Below, piece by piece: positions 35,686-44,348 of a stretch of 64,000 nucleotides of DNA (position 1 is the stretch's first letter; every line of letters begins with the position of its first letter). The DNA is taken from NCBI RefSeq assembly GCF_001712795.1, contig NZ_KV757553.1, positions 29,821-93,820 on the forward strand, in the 5' to 3' direction. The notes under the pieces are model-generated. The model did not search any database, had not been told where the DNA came from, and was given only the letters and a program-made list of their open reading frames with translations. A program made the translations under genes and the position numbers. The stretch is from Nostoc sp. KVJ20 (lineage in GTDB: Bacteria > Cyanobacteriota > Cyanobacteriia > Cyanobacteriales > Nostocaceae).

Positions 35686-35856
35686 TCACTCATTAACGGA
35701 GTTCAAAGCCTCATTAACGGAGCTAAAAGACTCATTAACGGAGTTTAAAGACTCGTTAATGGAGTTCAAAGACTCATTCACGAGTATCAAAGACTCATTA
35801 ATGGAGTTCAAAGACTCATTCACGAGTATCAAAGGTGCGTTACGCTTTCGCGCCAC
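35686..35856 (-). CDS. Possible small heptad-repeat protein
   Basis: On the minus strand a GTG at 35856 opens a 56-residue frame. After VARKRNAPLILVNE the product is made of SLNSINE/SLNSVNE heptads and ends with a TGA directly after the last unit. Heptads with regular hydrophobic spacing could form a coiled coil. There is no clear ribosome binding site. The plus strand is also open through the same array but has no start codon before it. This may be non-coding repeat DNA. Confidence 0.25.
   Translation of the reverse strand: MARKRNAPLILVNESLNSINESLILVNESLNSINESLNSVNESFSSVNEALNSVNE
35689..35835. repeat. Seven-unit 21-bp tandem repeat
   Basis: Units such as CTCATTAACGGAGTTCAAAG follow each other without spacers. 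Units 5 and 7 differ at one base and units 4 and 6 are near-identical, so a 42-base duplication created the right half. Because 21 is a multiple of 3, each unit translates to a heptapeptide on either strand. Confidence 0.9.
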
Positions 35857-35952
35857 CCCAAGGCTACGATCGCTTTATCGCCTACGCACCACCAACGCTA
35901 CAGGCGATTGTTTTATGGCATACATTGAAGATAGTTAGCAGTCGGCAATTCC

Positions 35953-36156
35953 ATGAATATTCGTCAAGAACTTCTAAGTCTGATTGAACAACTGAATGAT
36001 GAGCAGTTATCAGCATTGCTTGATTTAGCTCTTTCTTTCAAAAATGGTGAAAAATCTGTTAATCCTGCTGTTGAATCTCAGGCTTATCAGGATTGGGTAA
36101 GCCCTGAAAATGATATTTACGACGAAGTATTTGCTGATGAACTTACAGCGCGGTGA
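35953..36156 (+). CDS. Antitoxin-like protein of a disrupted toxin-antitoxin pair
   Basis: The 67-residue acidic protein begins MNIRQELLSLIEQLNDEQLS, continues ALLDLALSFK, and ends in an acidic tail (ENDIYDEVFADELTAR). This is the usual layout of small antitoxins paired with MazF/PemK toxins in cyanobacteria. Its end overlaps by 20 bases the start of a reading frame that carries a MazF-like N-terminus. The toxin is truncated, so the antitoxin may be an orphan that now protects against related toxins or has no role. Assignment rests on context. Confidence 0.65.
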   Translation: MNIRQELLSLIEQLNDEQLSALLDLALSFKNGEKSVNPAVESQAYQDWVSPENDIYDEVFADELTAR

Positions 36157-36292
36157 TGTTGTGTTGTGTCGAGTCCCCATGCCTTCAACGGGATTGGCAC
36201 AGTTTAAAGTTCGCCCTGCAAGTATTAAAGAAATTGTAGTTGATTACTCTAAATGCTTAACAGGCATTGATACTAGCTTTCCCAAGCAATGA
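36137..36292 (+). pseudogene. Truncated MazF/PemK-like toxin
   Basis: From the ATG at 36137 the frame reads MNLQRGDVVLCRVPMPSTGL and AQFKVRPA, the first two strands of a MazF-type toxin. After this the similarity stops (SIKEIVVDYSKCL is not toxin-like) and the frame ends at 36292 after 51 residues, against about 110 expected. The remaining strands and catalytic residues are absent. The end lies inside the convergent DUF488 gene, so a deletion probably joined the two. Confidence 0.7.
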
Positions 36293-36666
36293 GCAACTTC
36301 TTTCCGATGACACCGATTTGGGTTCATTTCAGCACACAACAGTAAAACATTACCAGTTTGAGCAATTTGTGCAATTTCATGTAGAGCTATATCTGCTTCT
36401 TCTTGATTTACTGGAATCCAATTTTCTTTCCCAGATGTATTACCTAAAGCAGTTTTAGAAATATACTCAATATTATTTAATTCACAAAACACTTTAATTT
36501 TGTCGCCGTACCATTTACGACTCCAAGCACGAGGAACCATCCTCACATCAACAACACATTCCACATCAAACTTTTGCAGGTATTCCAAGAAGGCATCGTA
36601 GTCTTTGCGATTGCCATATCCAAAAGTAAGTATACATCTTGTTTTAGCAATATCTTTAACTGTCAT
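36244..36666 (-). CDS. DUF488-family protein
   Basis: From the ATG at 36666, with AGGA eight bases upstream, the product has 140 residues. It contains ILTFGYGNRKDYDAFLEYL, ECVVDVRMVPRAWSRKW, FCELNNIEYISKTALGN and VLLLCAEMNPNRCHRKEVA. The last segment, with Cys-Ala-Glu and CHR, is the conserved DUF488 core. Members are found next to nucleases, nucleotide-processing genes and in defence islands, but their activity is unproven. It lies 31 bases downstream of the IS-split gene at 36698-38597 and is probably co-transcribed with it. Confidence 0.8.
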   Translation of the reverse strand: MTVKDIAKTRCILTFGYGNRKDYDAFLEYLQKFDVECVVDVRMVPRAWSRKWYGDKIKVFCELNNIEYISKTALGNTSGKENWIPVNQEEADIALHEIAQIAQTGNVLLLCAEMNPNRCHRKEVAHCLGKLVSMPVKHLE

Positions 36667-37236
36667 TTTTAATTCCTGGAACAATCAAGTTTAAATATTA
36701 GATTTTTATTAATGGTGGGTAAAATATCCCAATAATCATAAAGCTATTTTTGTGAGTTTTTAGGTTTCCCATGATAAAGTATAAATCTTTTTTGGTTAAA
36801 AACTCGTCTTCTAGCTTTTGGCGTACTTTTTCTAAAGCCTCCTTTTCTTTACTCTCCATACTTGTTTCATTTGATCTATCTCTACAATTTCTATAAAGTT
36901 GTTGAATTTCCCAATCACTTATTGTACAACGATGCTTATCTCCATCTTGAAAAATAAACTCGTAACCAAAATTGTAAGGGATTTTATCTAACTGCACTGA
37001 AGGCTCAAACAAGTCTAGTTGATCCAAGATTCCTTGCTGTTTTGGGTTCCATTCTCGTTCTGTCTCGTTACAGAAGTATTTTTTTATAGTTTGTGGTTTA
37101 ATAATACCGAGAGACTTACCTTGTTCTTTAATCTCCCGGATAGATTTGAATTCTAGCGACAGAACCAAGGCTTTTCGCTCTTCCCAGTTTTTGCGAGTAT
37201 CAATTTTTCGTATTACTTCTATCGAAGAATCATCTA

Positions 37237-38354
37237 TAGCAATCCTAAATGAGTTGTGAAAAATTACACATAACGATAAGCTGGATCTAATTAATATAGA
37301 AAATACACAACTCCCTATATGAAAGAATTGATAGATTTTATCCAAGGGAACCCAGATAAAAGAGAATTGAAACGAGCGCTGGCTGTACAAATGGTGATGG
37401 AAAGTTACACTCATTCTCAGATTACAGAAATTTTGCACGTATCTTTAGGCTTTGTCAATAAGTGGAAATATATTTTTGTGGAACAGGGGGTTGCAGGGTT
37501 AAAACTTAAATATCAAGGTTCGAGGGGTTATCTTGATAGCAAACAAAAACAAACAGTGATTGAATGGCTTAAACAAAAAGATTACTGACATTTAAATGAA
37601 CTAAAAGAGTACATAGAAGAGAGTTTCAATATAGCATTTGAGTCAAATCAAAGCTATTATGACCTATTTAAAGAAGCATCTATAAGTTGGAAAAAAACAC
37701 AAAAAAAGAACCCACGCAAAGACGAGGAGTTAGTAGCAAAAAAAAACTAGAAATTACAGCATGGCTCAATGCACATCAAAGTGAGATTGTGTCTGGAGAA
37801 ATGGTTGTATTTTTTGAGGATGAGTGTCATTTGTTGTGGGGAGACATTTGTGGTTATATTTGGGGTAATACTCAAGAAAGAATTGAAGTTCCAGTTCTTA
37901 ACGAAAGACAAAGACAGACATACTTTGGCGCACTGAATTATTACACACAAGAATTTTTAATTAAGCCGTTCAAAAAAGGTGATTCTAAATCGGCAATTGC
38001 ATTCGTAGAATACCTGCTTACTCAATATCCTAAAAGCCGCATTAGTTTGATTTGGGATGGAGCTAGTTATCACCGTTCAGTTGAATTTCAAGATTATTTA
38101 AAATCTCTAAATCAGGGGCTAAACGAGGACGAATGGAAAGTTACTTGTATTCGCTTCGCTCCTAATGACCCGACACAAAACCCAGTGGAAGATATTTGGT
38201 TGTCTGCTAAAAAGTTTATTAGAGAGTTTTATCATCTATGTAAATCTTTTACTATTGTCAAGCGTTTATTTGAACTCGCTGTTCACCATGAAATATTTAA
38301 TTTCCCAAAGATATTTATGTATGATTGATTTTCACAAATGATTTAGGATTGCTA
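37237..38354 (+). mobile_element. IS630-family insertion sequence, 1118 bp
   Basis: The element starts TAGCAATCCTAAAT and ends ATTTAGGATTGCTA, a terminal inverted repeat that continues with mismatches to TTGTGAAAA. TA lies directly outside each end (37235-37236 and 38355-38356), the target duplication typical of the IS630/Tc1-mariner superfamily. It carries one transposase coding region in two frames. It splits an otherwise intact minus-strand gene. Confidence 0.92.
37319..38328 (+). pseudogene. IS630-family transposase, interrupted
   Basis: The N-terminal part is a helix-turn-helix (KRALAVQMVMESYTHSQITE and LHVSLGFVNKWK). The C-terminal part is a DDE domain with VVFFEDECHL (first Asp), SLIWDGASYHRS (second Asp) and APNDPTQNPVEDIW (Glu). 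Two breaks separate them. A TGA at 37586 stands where TGG (Trp) would be expected, between WLKQKDY and HLNELKEYIEES. A -1 shift is then needed in a run of nine A at about 37738-37746. A-run slippage is a known programmed device in IS630-type elements, but the TGA is a real defect. The element is probably not autonomous. Confidence 0.85.
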
Positions 38355-38774
38355 TATACGAAAACTTTCTTCTCTATAATCTTTGTCATTTCTTTCTATT
38401 TTAGCACTTATAATTGACCATCTTGGATAACGCTTATCAAAATCTAATTGACGAAACCGAATCGGATAAATACGAATCCACTGAATTGGTTTCTCGTCAT
38501 CATCTAATAAAACCCCTGCTGTACAGACTGTTTCTTGATATTTAGTGCTAATTGAAGGGTATGTTTTAGTTGCAATTAAAATTTTCCTTCTTTCCATAGA
38601 ACAACCTCTATTTTATAAACTAATTTATTATTTACAGTGATATTATAGATACATTAGCAATTTCAGTATAGTATCAAAACTTTTCCATTACATACTGCCG
38701 AAACTCTCAAAATTTTGGAAAATAATAAAGTAAGTCGAATATTATACGACTAACCCAAATTATTCTCGGAAAAT

Positions 38775-41700
38775 ATGACTCATCCTTTCCTTGAACGCCT
38801 GCGTAGTCCAGATAGCCCAGTCCTCGTATTCGACGGGGCTATGGGAACCAACTTACAAACCCAAAACCTGACTGCTGAAGACTTCGGCGGCCCACAGTAT
38901 GAAGGTTGTAACGAATACTTAGTCCACACGAAACCCGAAGCTGTCGCTAAGGTTCACCGTGACTTTCTCGCCGCTGGTGCTGATGTCATTGAAACCGATA
39001 CCTTTGGGAGTACGTCCCTGGTGCTGGCAGAATATGACTTGGCAGACCAAGCTTATTACCTCAGCAAGACAGCCGCAGAATTGGCGAAGCGTGTCGCGGC
39101 GGAATTTTCCACGCCAGAAAAACCCCGGTTTGTGGCTGGTTCTATCGGCCCCACAACGAAACTCCCTACCTTGGGACATATTGACTTTGACACCATGAAA
39201 GCTACTTTTGCGGAACAAGCAGAAGCGCTGTGGGATGGTGGTGTCGATTTATTTCTGGTGGAGACTTGCCAAGATGTGCTGCAAATTAAAGCGGCGCTGA
39301 ATGCCATTGAAGAGGTATTTGCCAAAAAAGGCGATCGCAGACCGTTGATGGTGTCTGTGACAATGGAAAGCATGGGCACAATGTTGGTTGGTTCCGAAAT
39401 CAGCGCTGTGCTGACAATTTTGGCGCCTTATCCAATAGATATTCTCGGTCTAAACTGTGCCACTGGCCCAGACTTGATGAAACCACATATCAAGTATTTG
39501 GCAGAACATTCACCTTTCATCGTTTCCTGTATTCCCAATGCGGGTTTACCTGAGAACGTCGGCGGTCAAGCGCACTACCGCCTGACACCGTTGGAATTAC
39601 GGATGTCATTGATGCATTTTGTTGAAGATTTGGGTGTCCAAGTGATTGGGGGTTGCTGTGGGACGCGTCCAGAACACATTCAACAATTGGCAGAACTTGC
39701 TAAAGACCTGAAGCCAAAAGTTAGACACCCAAGTTTAGAACCCGCAGCAGCATCAATTTACACCACTCAGCCCTACGACCAAGATAATTCTTTCTTGATT
39801 GTCGGTGAACGTCTCAACGCCAGTGGTTCCAAGAAGTGCCGCGATTTGCTAAATGCCGAAGATTGGGATGGACTCGTTTCAATGGCGAGGGCGCAAGTCA
39901 AAGAAGGCGCACACATCCTCGATGTCAACGTCGATTATGTGGGACGTGACGGTGTACGGGATATGCACGAATTAGTTTCGCGCATTGTTAATAATGTCAC
40001 ACTGCCGTTAATGCTTGACTCCACCGAATGGGAAAAAATGGAGGCGGGTTTAAAGGTTGCCGGTGGTAAATGTTTGCTGAATTCCACCAACTACGAAGAT
40101 GGGGAACCGCGCTTTTTGAAGGTGCTGGAGTTAGCGAAGAAATACGGTGCTGGTGTAGTAATTGGTACTATCGATGAAGATGGGATGGCGCGGACAGCAG
40201 ATAAAAAGTTTGCGATCGCACAACGCGCATATCGTCAAGCTGTAGAATATGGCATACCACCCACAGAAATATTCTTTGATACCCTAGCGTTACCAATTTC
40301 CACCGGGATTGAAGAAGACCGAGAAAATGGTAAAGCCACAATTGAATCTATCCGGCGGATTCGTGAAGGATTACCTGGATGTCATGTGATTTTGGGTGTT
40401 TCCAATATTTCCTTTGGTTTGAATCCAGCCTCGCGGATGGTGTTGAACTCAGTGTTTTTGCACGAAGCGACAACAGCGGGAATGGATGCAGCCATTGTCA
40501 GCGCTAACAAAATTTTACCGCTCTCGAAGATTGACGCCCGCCATCAAGAAATTTGTCGGCAGTTGATTTATGATGAGCGGAAATTTGAGGGTAACGTCTG
40601 CGTTTACGATCCCTTGGGAGAGCTTACCACAGCGTTTGCTGGGGTGACAACTAAGCGCGATCGCTCCTTAGATGAAAGTCTCCCCATCCCCGAACGCCTC
40701 ACACGCCACATCATCGACGGCGAACGCATTGGCTTAGAAGAACATCTGAAAAAAGCCTTAGAAGAACATCCCCCCTTAGAAATTATCAACACCTTCTTGC
40801 TAGATGGCATGAAAGTTGTCGGGGAATTATTCGGTTCTGGACAAATGCAGCTACCTTTCGTCTTGCAATCTGCGGAAACCATGAAAGCTGCGGTAGCGTT
40901 TCTAGAACCCTTCATGGAAAAATCAGAATCAGGCAACAATGCCAAGGGAACCTTTATCATTGCCACAGTGAAAGGCGATGTCCACGATATTGGTAAAAAC
41001 TTGGTGGATATTATCTTGTCCAACAATGGTTACAAGGTGATTAACCTGGGAATTAAGCAGCCAGTAGAAAACATCATCAACGCTTACGAACAGCACAAAC
41101 CTGATTGTATTGCCATGAGTGGTTTGCTGGTGAAATCCACCGCCTTCATGAAAGAGAACTTGGAGGTATTTAACGAAAAGGGAATTAGTGTCCCTGTAAT
41201 TTTAGGTGGTGCGGCGCTGACTCCTAAATTTGTCTATGAAGATTGCCAAAATACCTACAAAGGTAAAGTCGTTTATGGCAAAGATGCCTTTTCTGACTTG
41301 CACTTCATGGATAAATTAATGCCAGCAAAGGCAACTAATAACTGGGAAGATTTGCAGGGATTTTTGAATGAAGTGGAAACTGCTGAAGTTTCGACGAATG
41401 GTAACAAAGAACCAAAAGCTACAACTGCTGAAGAAACATCTGCTGAACCAAAAGAAGTAGATACGAGACGTTCCGAAGCTGTGGCTGTGGATATTGAACG
41501 TCCCACACCGCCTTTCTGGGGAACGAAATTATTGCAGCCTAGTGATATTCCCATCGAGGAAATATTCTGGCACTTAGATTTACAAGCTTTGGTTGCTGGA
41601 CAATGGCAATTCCGCAAACCAAAGGAACAATCTAAGGAAGAATATCAGGCTTTCTTAGCTGAGAAAGTTTACCCTGTGTTAGAAACTTGGAAACAGCGGA

Positions 41701-42302
41701 TTATTGAAGAGAATCTGTTGCATCCCCAAGTGATTTATGGGTATTTCCCTTGTCAATCTGAGGGTAATTCTCTACATATATATGACTCAGAAAGTCAATC
41801 ACAACAGGTTGCAACTTTCGAGTTTCCCAGACAAAAGTCTTTAAGGCGGCTATGCATAGCAGATTTCTTCGCACCGAAGGAATCGGGAATTATTGATGTC
41901 TTCCCAATGCAGGCGGTAACTGTAGGGGAAATTGCCACAGAGTTCGCCCAAAAGCTGTTTGCTGCCAATCAATACACCGATTACCTGTATTTCCACGGTA
42001 TGGCGGTGCAGGTGGCGGAAGCTGTAGCTGAATGGACACACGCTAGAATACGCCGAGAGTTAGGCTTTACTGCTGAAGAACCCGACAATATTCGGGATAT
42101 ATTAGCACAACGCTATCGTGGCTCACGGTATAGTTTTGGATATCCAGCTTGTCCAAATATTCAGGATCAGTACAAGCAACTGGAGTTATTGCAGACTGAC
42201 AGGATTAACTTGTATATGGATGAAAGCGAACAACTTTATCCAGAACAGTCTACCACTGCGATTATTACCTATCACCCAGTAGCAAAATACTTTAGCGCGT
42301 AG
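38775..42302 (+). CDS. metH: Cobalamin-dependent methionine synthase
   Basis: MetH transfers a methyl group from methyltetrahydrofolate through cob(I)alamin to homocysteine. All four modules are present in 1175 residues. The homocysteine domain (1 to about 325) has zinc ligand Cys residues in GLNCATGPD and [10 protein letters not shown]. The folate (pterin-binding) domain runs to about 640 with [13 protein letters not shown]. The cobalamin cap and B12 domain has [10 protein letters not shown] near 735, whose His coordinates cobalt. The C-terminal reactivation domain has RRELGF and [16 protein letters not shown] poorly conserved linker near 895-925 precedes the last module. No B12 riboswitch was recognised in the 177 bases upstream. 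A strong hairpin follows the stop. Confidence 0.97.
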   Translation: MTHPFLERLRSPDSPVLVFDGAMGTNLQTQNLTAEDFGGPQYEGCNEYLVHTKPEAVAKVHRDFLAAGADVIETDTFGSTSLVLAEYDLADQAYYLSKTAAELAKRVAAEFSTPEKPRFVAGSIGPTTKLPTLGHIDFDTMKATFAEQAEALWDGGVDLFLVETCQDVLQIKAALNAIEEVFAKKGDRRPLMVSVTMESMGTMLVGSEISAVLTILAPYPIDILGLNCATGPDLMKPHIKYLAEHSPFIVSCIPNAGLPENVGGQAHYRLTPLELRMSLMHFVEDLGVQVIGGCCGTRPEHIQQLAELAKDLKPKVRHPSLEPAAASIYTTQPYDQDNSFLIVGERLNASGSKKCRDLLNAEDWDGLVSMARAQVKEGAHILDVNVDYVGRDGVRDMHELVSRIVNNVTLPLMLDSTEWEKMEAGLKVAGGKCLLNSTNYEDGEPRFLKVLELAKKYGAGVVIGTIDEDGMARTADKKFAIAQRAYRQAVEYGIPPTEIFFDTLALPISTGIEEDRENGKATIESIRRIREGLPGCHVILGVSNISFGLNPASRMVLNSVFLHEATTAGMDAAIVSANKILPLSKIDARHQEICRQLIYDERKFEGNVCVYDPLGELTTAFAGVTTKRDRSLDESLPIPERLTRHIIDGERIGLEEHLKKALEEHPPLEIINTFLLDGMKVVGELFGSGQMQLPFVLQSAETMKAAVAFLEPFMEKSESGNNAKGTFIIATVKGDVHDIGKNLVDIILSNNGYKVINLGIKQPVENIINAYEQHKPDCIAMSGLLVKSTAFMKENLEVFNEKGISVPVILGGAALTPKFVYEDCQNTYKGKVVYGKDAFSDLHFMDKLMPAKATNNWEDLQGFLNEVETAEVSTNGNKEPKATTAEETSAEPKEVDTRRSEAVAVDIERPTPPFWGTKLLQPSDIPIEEIFWHLDLQALVAGQWQFRKPKEQSKEEYQAFLAEKVYPVLETWKQRIIEENLLHPQVIYGYFPCQSEGNSLHIYDSESQSQQVATFEFPRQKSLRRLCIADFFAPKESGIIDVFPMQAVTVGEIATEFAQKLFAANQYTDYLYFHGMAVQVAEAVAEWTHARIRRELGFTAEEPDNIRDILAQRYRGSRYSFGYPACPNIQDQYKQLELLQTDRINLYMDESEQLYPEQSTTAIITYHPVAKYFSA

Positions 42303-42354
42303 AATCCTACCCATTAATCCAATAAACTTGGGGCTAGTGATATTTTGCCCTTAA

Positions 42355-42395
42355 AGATCCCCCCAACCCCCATTAAAAAGGGGTTGGGGGGATCT
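42355..42395. terminator. Strong stem-loop after metH
   Basis: AGATCCCCCCAACCCC pairs perfectly with GGGGTTGGGGGGATCT around the loop CATTAAAAA, starting about 50 bases after the stop. It is a likely transcription end for metH, although the type also occurs as a dispersed repeat. Confidence 0.65.
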
Positions 42396-42612
42396 TCACC
42401 AATTTAGGAGTATTGGCATAAAGCAAATCTAGATTTTTGGCGGATGGTAAAAAAACTGAGCCAATAAAGTTGCCTAAAAAGCTTTCCCGCTCTTGTGTTG
42501 GGCTATTTCGGCAAAAGCTAGGCTACCTCTTTTTTGGTGAAAGTATTACCAGAAGGAATCACACCACATATTATCGGCTCAATGCGATCGCAACTTCCCA
42601 GAAAAGCTTTAC

Positions 42613-42631
42613 AATAATGATTATCATTATT
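42613..42631 (+). promoter_or_regulatory. Zur box (zinc-uptake regulator operator)
   Basis: AATAATGATTATCATTATT is a perfect palindrome around one central base and matches the Zur/Fur-type consensus TGATAATNATTATCA in form. It ends 29 bases before the ATG of a His-rich CobW-family gene, a known member of cyanobacterial Zur regulons. Repression when zinc is replete is therefore expected. Confidence 0.75.
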
Positions 42632-42660
42632 ATAAAGCTTTACGGAAGTTTGAATTGATT

Positions 42661-43674
42661 ATGACTCAACTAACAGTACCAACTTCAAACCCAACTCTTG
42701 AGATTCCTAAAAAAGGAATGCCTGTTACTATCATCACCGGATTTTTAGGTAGTGGTAAAACTACACTGCTAAATCAAATTCTCAAGAATAAACAAGATTT
42801 AAAAGTTGCCGTACTCGTGAATGAGTTTGGTGATATTAACATAGACAGCCAATTGCTGATTTCTGTTGACCAAGATATGGTAGAACTAACTAATGGCTGT
42901 ATTTGTTGTACTATCAATGATAATTTAGTTGATGCAGTTTATCGAGTTTTAGAAAGAGAAGACCGGATTGATTATTTAGTTATTGAAACAACTGGTGTCG
43001 CTGACCCACTACCAATTATCTTAACTTTTTTAGGTACAGAATTAAGGGATTTAATAAACCTTGACTCTATTCTCACTGTGGTAGATGCTGAGGCGTTTAA
43101 TCAAGAACATTTCCATAGTGAAGCTGCTTTAAAACAGATCACATACGGAGATATTATTCTTTTGAATAAAACAGACCTTGTGACTCCAGAAAAACTAAAA
43201 GACGTAGAAAATTTTATCCATGATATGAAAAATGGTGCAAAAATCCTGCACACCAAACATGGGGAGGTAGCGTTACCATTAATTTTAGATGTGGGTTTAA
43301 CTCCAATAAATGAGTATACTGCCAATGATTACCAAGATACTCATGAGCATGAACACCATCATCATCATGGACATCACTCACATCATTTAGAAAATGATGG
43401 ATTTATTTCGATTTCTTTCCAAACTGATAGACCATTTGATGTCCATAAGTTTGAGAACTTTCTCACCGAAAAGATGCCACAGAATGTATTTCGAGCTAAG
43501 GGCATTTTATGGTTTAGTGATAGCGACTTGCGCCATATTTTTCAACTGAGTGGCCTTCGCTATAGCTTACATGCTGATGAATGGCAGACTCCACCTAAAA
43601 ATCAAGCTGTTTTTATTGGTAGAAAGTTGGATATTAGCGAAATTTACTCACAACTTAATGAATGTTTGGCATAA
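42661..43674 (+). CDS. CobW/COG0523-family zinc metallochaperone GTPase
   Basis: This 337-residue GTPase has Walker A in GFLGSGKTTLLNQIL (about residue 26), the metal-binding CxCC motif in NGCICCTINDN (about residue 79), Walker B and switch in LVIETTGVADP, and the base-specificity motif LLNKTDLV. A His-rich loop, HEHEHHHHHGHHSHH, lies at about residues 229-243, before the C-terminal domain. This loop and the Zur box upstream point to zinc handling in low-zinc cells (ZNG1/YeiR-like) rather than cobalamin synthesis. The ATG at 42661 is preferred to a TTG two codons earlier. Confidence 0.9.
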   Translation: MTQLTVPTSNPTLEIPKKGMPVTIITGFLGSGKTTLLNQILKNKQDLKVAVLVNEFGDINIDSQLLISVDQDMVELTNGCICCTINDNLVDAVYRVLEREDRIDYLVIETTGVADPLPIILTFLGTELRDLINLDSILTVVDAEAFNQEHFHSEAALKQITYGDIILLNKTDLVTPEKLKDVENFIHDMKNGAKILHTKHGEVALPLILDVGLTPINEYTANDYQDTHEHEHHHHHGHHSHHLENDGFISISFQTDRPFDVHKFENFLTEKMPQNVFRAKGILWFSDSDLRHIFQLSGLRYSLHADEWQTPPKNQAVFIGRKLDISEIYSQLNECLA

Positions 43675-43844
43675 TTAATAAGTGTTAATTAAGCATTACA
43701 CTTGGTTAGTAGTCGTTAGTGATTATTCTCAAAATTGACTTATGACTCTTGACTATTAACTCAAGGTGTTATGTTGTTATACAGAATCATTAAACCTATC
43801 CACCCGCTGCGGGATCTTATGCAGAAGCGTTCTGAATAAGAATT

Positions 43845-44330
43845 GTTAAGCCCAGCTGCATGTCCTTCACCACACCTCTTATGCCAGATAAATCTGCACC
43901 AGAAATTGAACTGATACGCGCGGCTTACGCTGCCTTCAACGCGCGAGATATTGACGCCGCCCTCGCCACAACGACTCCTGATGTGGCTTGGCCGAAAGCG
44001 TTTGAAGGCGGTTATGTTCATGGACATCAAGCAGTCCGCGCTTACTGGACGAGGCAATGGTTCGGCATCAATCCGCACGTTGAGCCGATTTCCTTTCACC
44101 GGGAGGATTCCGGACGCATTTTAGTTGATGTGCATCAGGTCGTGCGCGACTTAGCTGGAACAGTTCTTTCCGATCAGCACGTTGGTCATCGTTATACCAT
44201 TGAGCATGGCTTGATTCAAACTATGGAAATCTGTCCACCTCCATTGTCCGGCCACTGAGCCTAACAAAGCGCTGCAACGAACGGCGGGGTAGTATCTGCA
44301 AAGAGGTTGCTTTTCCTCCCGCCATCGCTG
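43845..44330. other. Possible integron-type gene cassette boundaries
   Basis: GTTAAGC at 43845-43851 fits the attC core GTTRRRY, and GCCTAAC at 44259-44265 fits the inverse core RYYYAAC. After the second site, AAAGCG...GGCGGG pairs with CCCGCC...CGCT to form an attC-like hairpin with a loop of about 26 bases (to about 44330). The expected closing GTTRRRY is not intact. The bracketed DNA holds one GC-rich gene. No integrase is present. Confidence 0.4.
43860..44258 (+). CDS. SnoaL/NTF2-like small protein
   Basis: The 132-residue protein has the cone-shaped NTF2-like fold pattern: IELIRAAYAAFNARDIDAAL is the first helix pair, then TTPDVAWPKAFEGGYVHGHQ, VRAYWTRQW and the closing strands VHQVVRDLAGTVL and VGHRYTIEHGLIQTME. 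Members bind or isomerise small molecules, or have no enzymatic role; no substrate can be given. The gene is clearly more GC-rich than its neighbours and has few cyanobacterial features. An ATG at 43881 is an alternative start giving MPDKSAPEIEL. Attachment-site-like motifs on both sides suggest acquisition as a cassette. Confidence 0.75.
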   Translation: MSFTTPLMPDKSAPEIELIRAAYAAFNARDIDAALATTTPDVAWPKAFEGGYVHGHQAVRAYWTRQWFGINPHVEPISFHREDSGRILVDVHQVVRDLAGTVLSDQHVGHRYTIEHGLIQTMEICPPPLSGH

Positions 44331-44348
44331 TTTTTACTGGCAGAATAG

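Larger units (their letters stand above)
35234..35952. other. Intergenic region with a perfect palindrome and a 21-bp tandem array
   Basis: Upstream of the amidase gene lies an AT-rich stretch. Then come a 33-base perfect palindrome (35474-35506), the seven-unit tandem array (35689-35835), and a short GC-rich hairpin near 35838-35880. The array is open on both strands but has no secure gene. Confidence 0.6.
36698..38597 (-). pseudogene. Unknown gene split by an IS630-type element
   Basis: The N-terminal 81 residues (38597 to about 38357) start MERRKILIATKTYPSISTKY. They include TVCTAGVLLDDDEKPIQWIR and end REESFRI. The remaining 178 or so (37236-36698) start DDSSIEVIRKIDTRKNWEER and contain KKDLYFIMGNLKTHKNSFM near the end. 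The 1120 bases between them are an IS element plus its TA duplication. Removing them restores CGT-ATA-GAT in frame with no other damage, so the event looks recent. The ancestral protein had about 259 residues, cytosolic and Lys/Glu-rich. I do not recognise a named family. It pairs with the DUF488 gene just downstream. Confidence 0.85.
42303..42660. other. Intergenic region between metH and the CobW-type gene
   Basis: It holds the metH hairpin, about 200 bases without recognised genes, and the Zur-like operator at 42613-42631. AAGCTTTAC occurs on both sides of the operator as a direct repeat. Confidence 0.6.

Noticed and set aside
35689..35835. CRISPR array
   Set aside because: The units are directly adjacent without spacers and have no leader or cas genes nearby.
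38598..38774. Cobalamin or SAM riboswitch before metH
   Set aside because: The 177-base leader is AT-rich and shows neither a B12 box nor the paired stems of a SAM aptamer.
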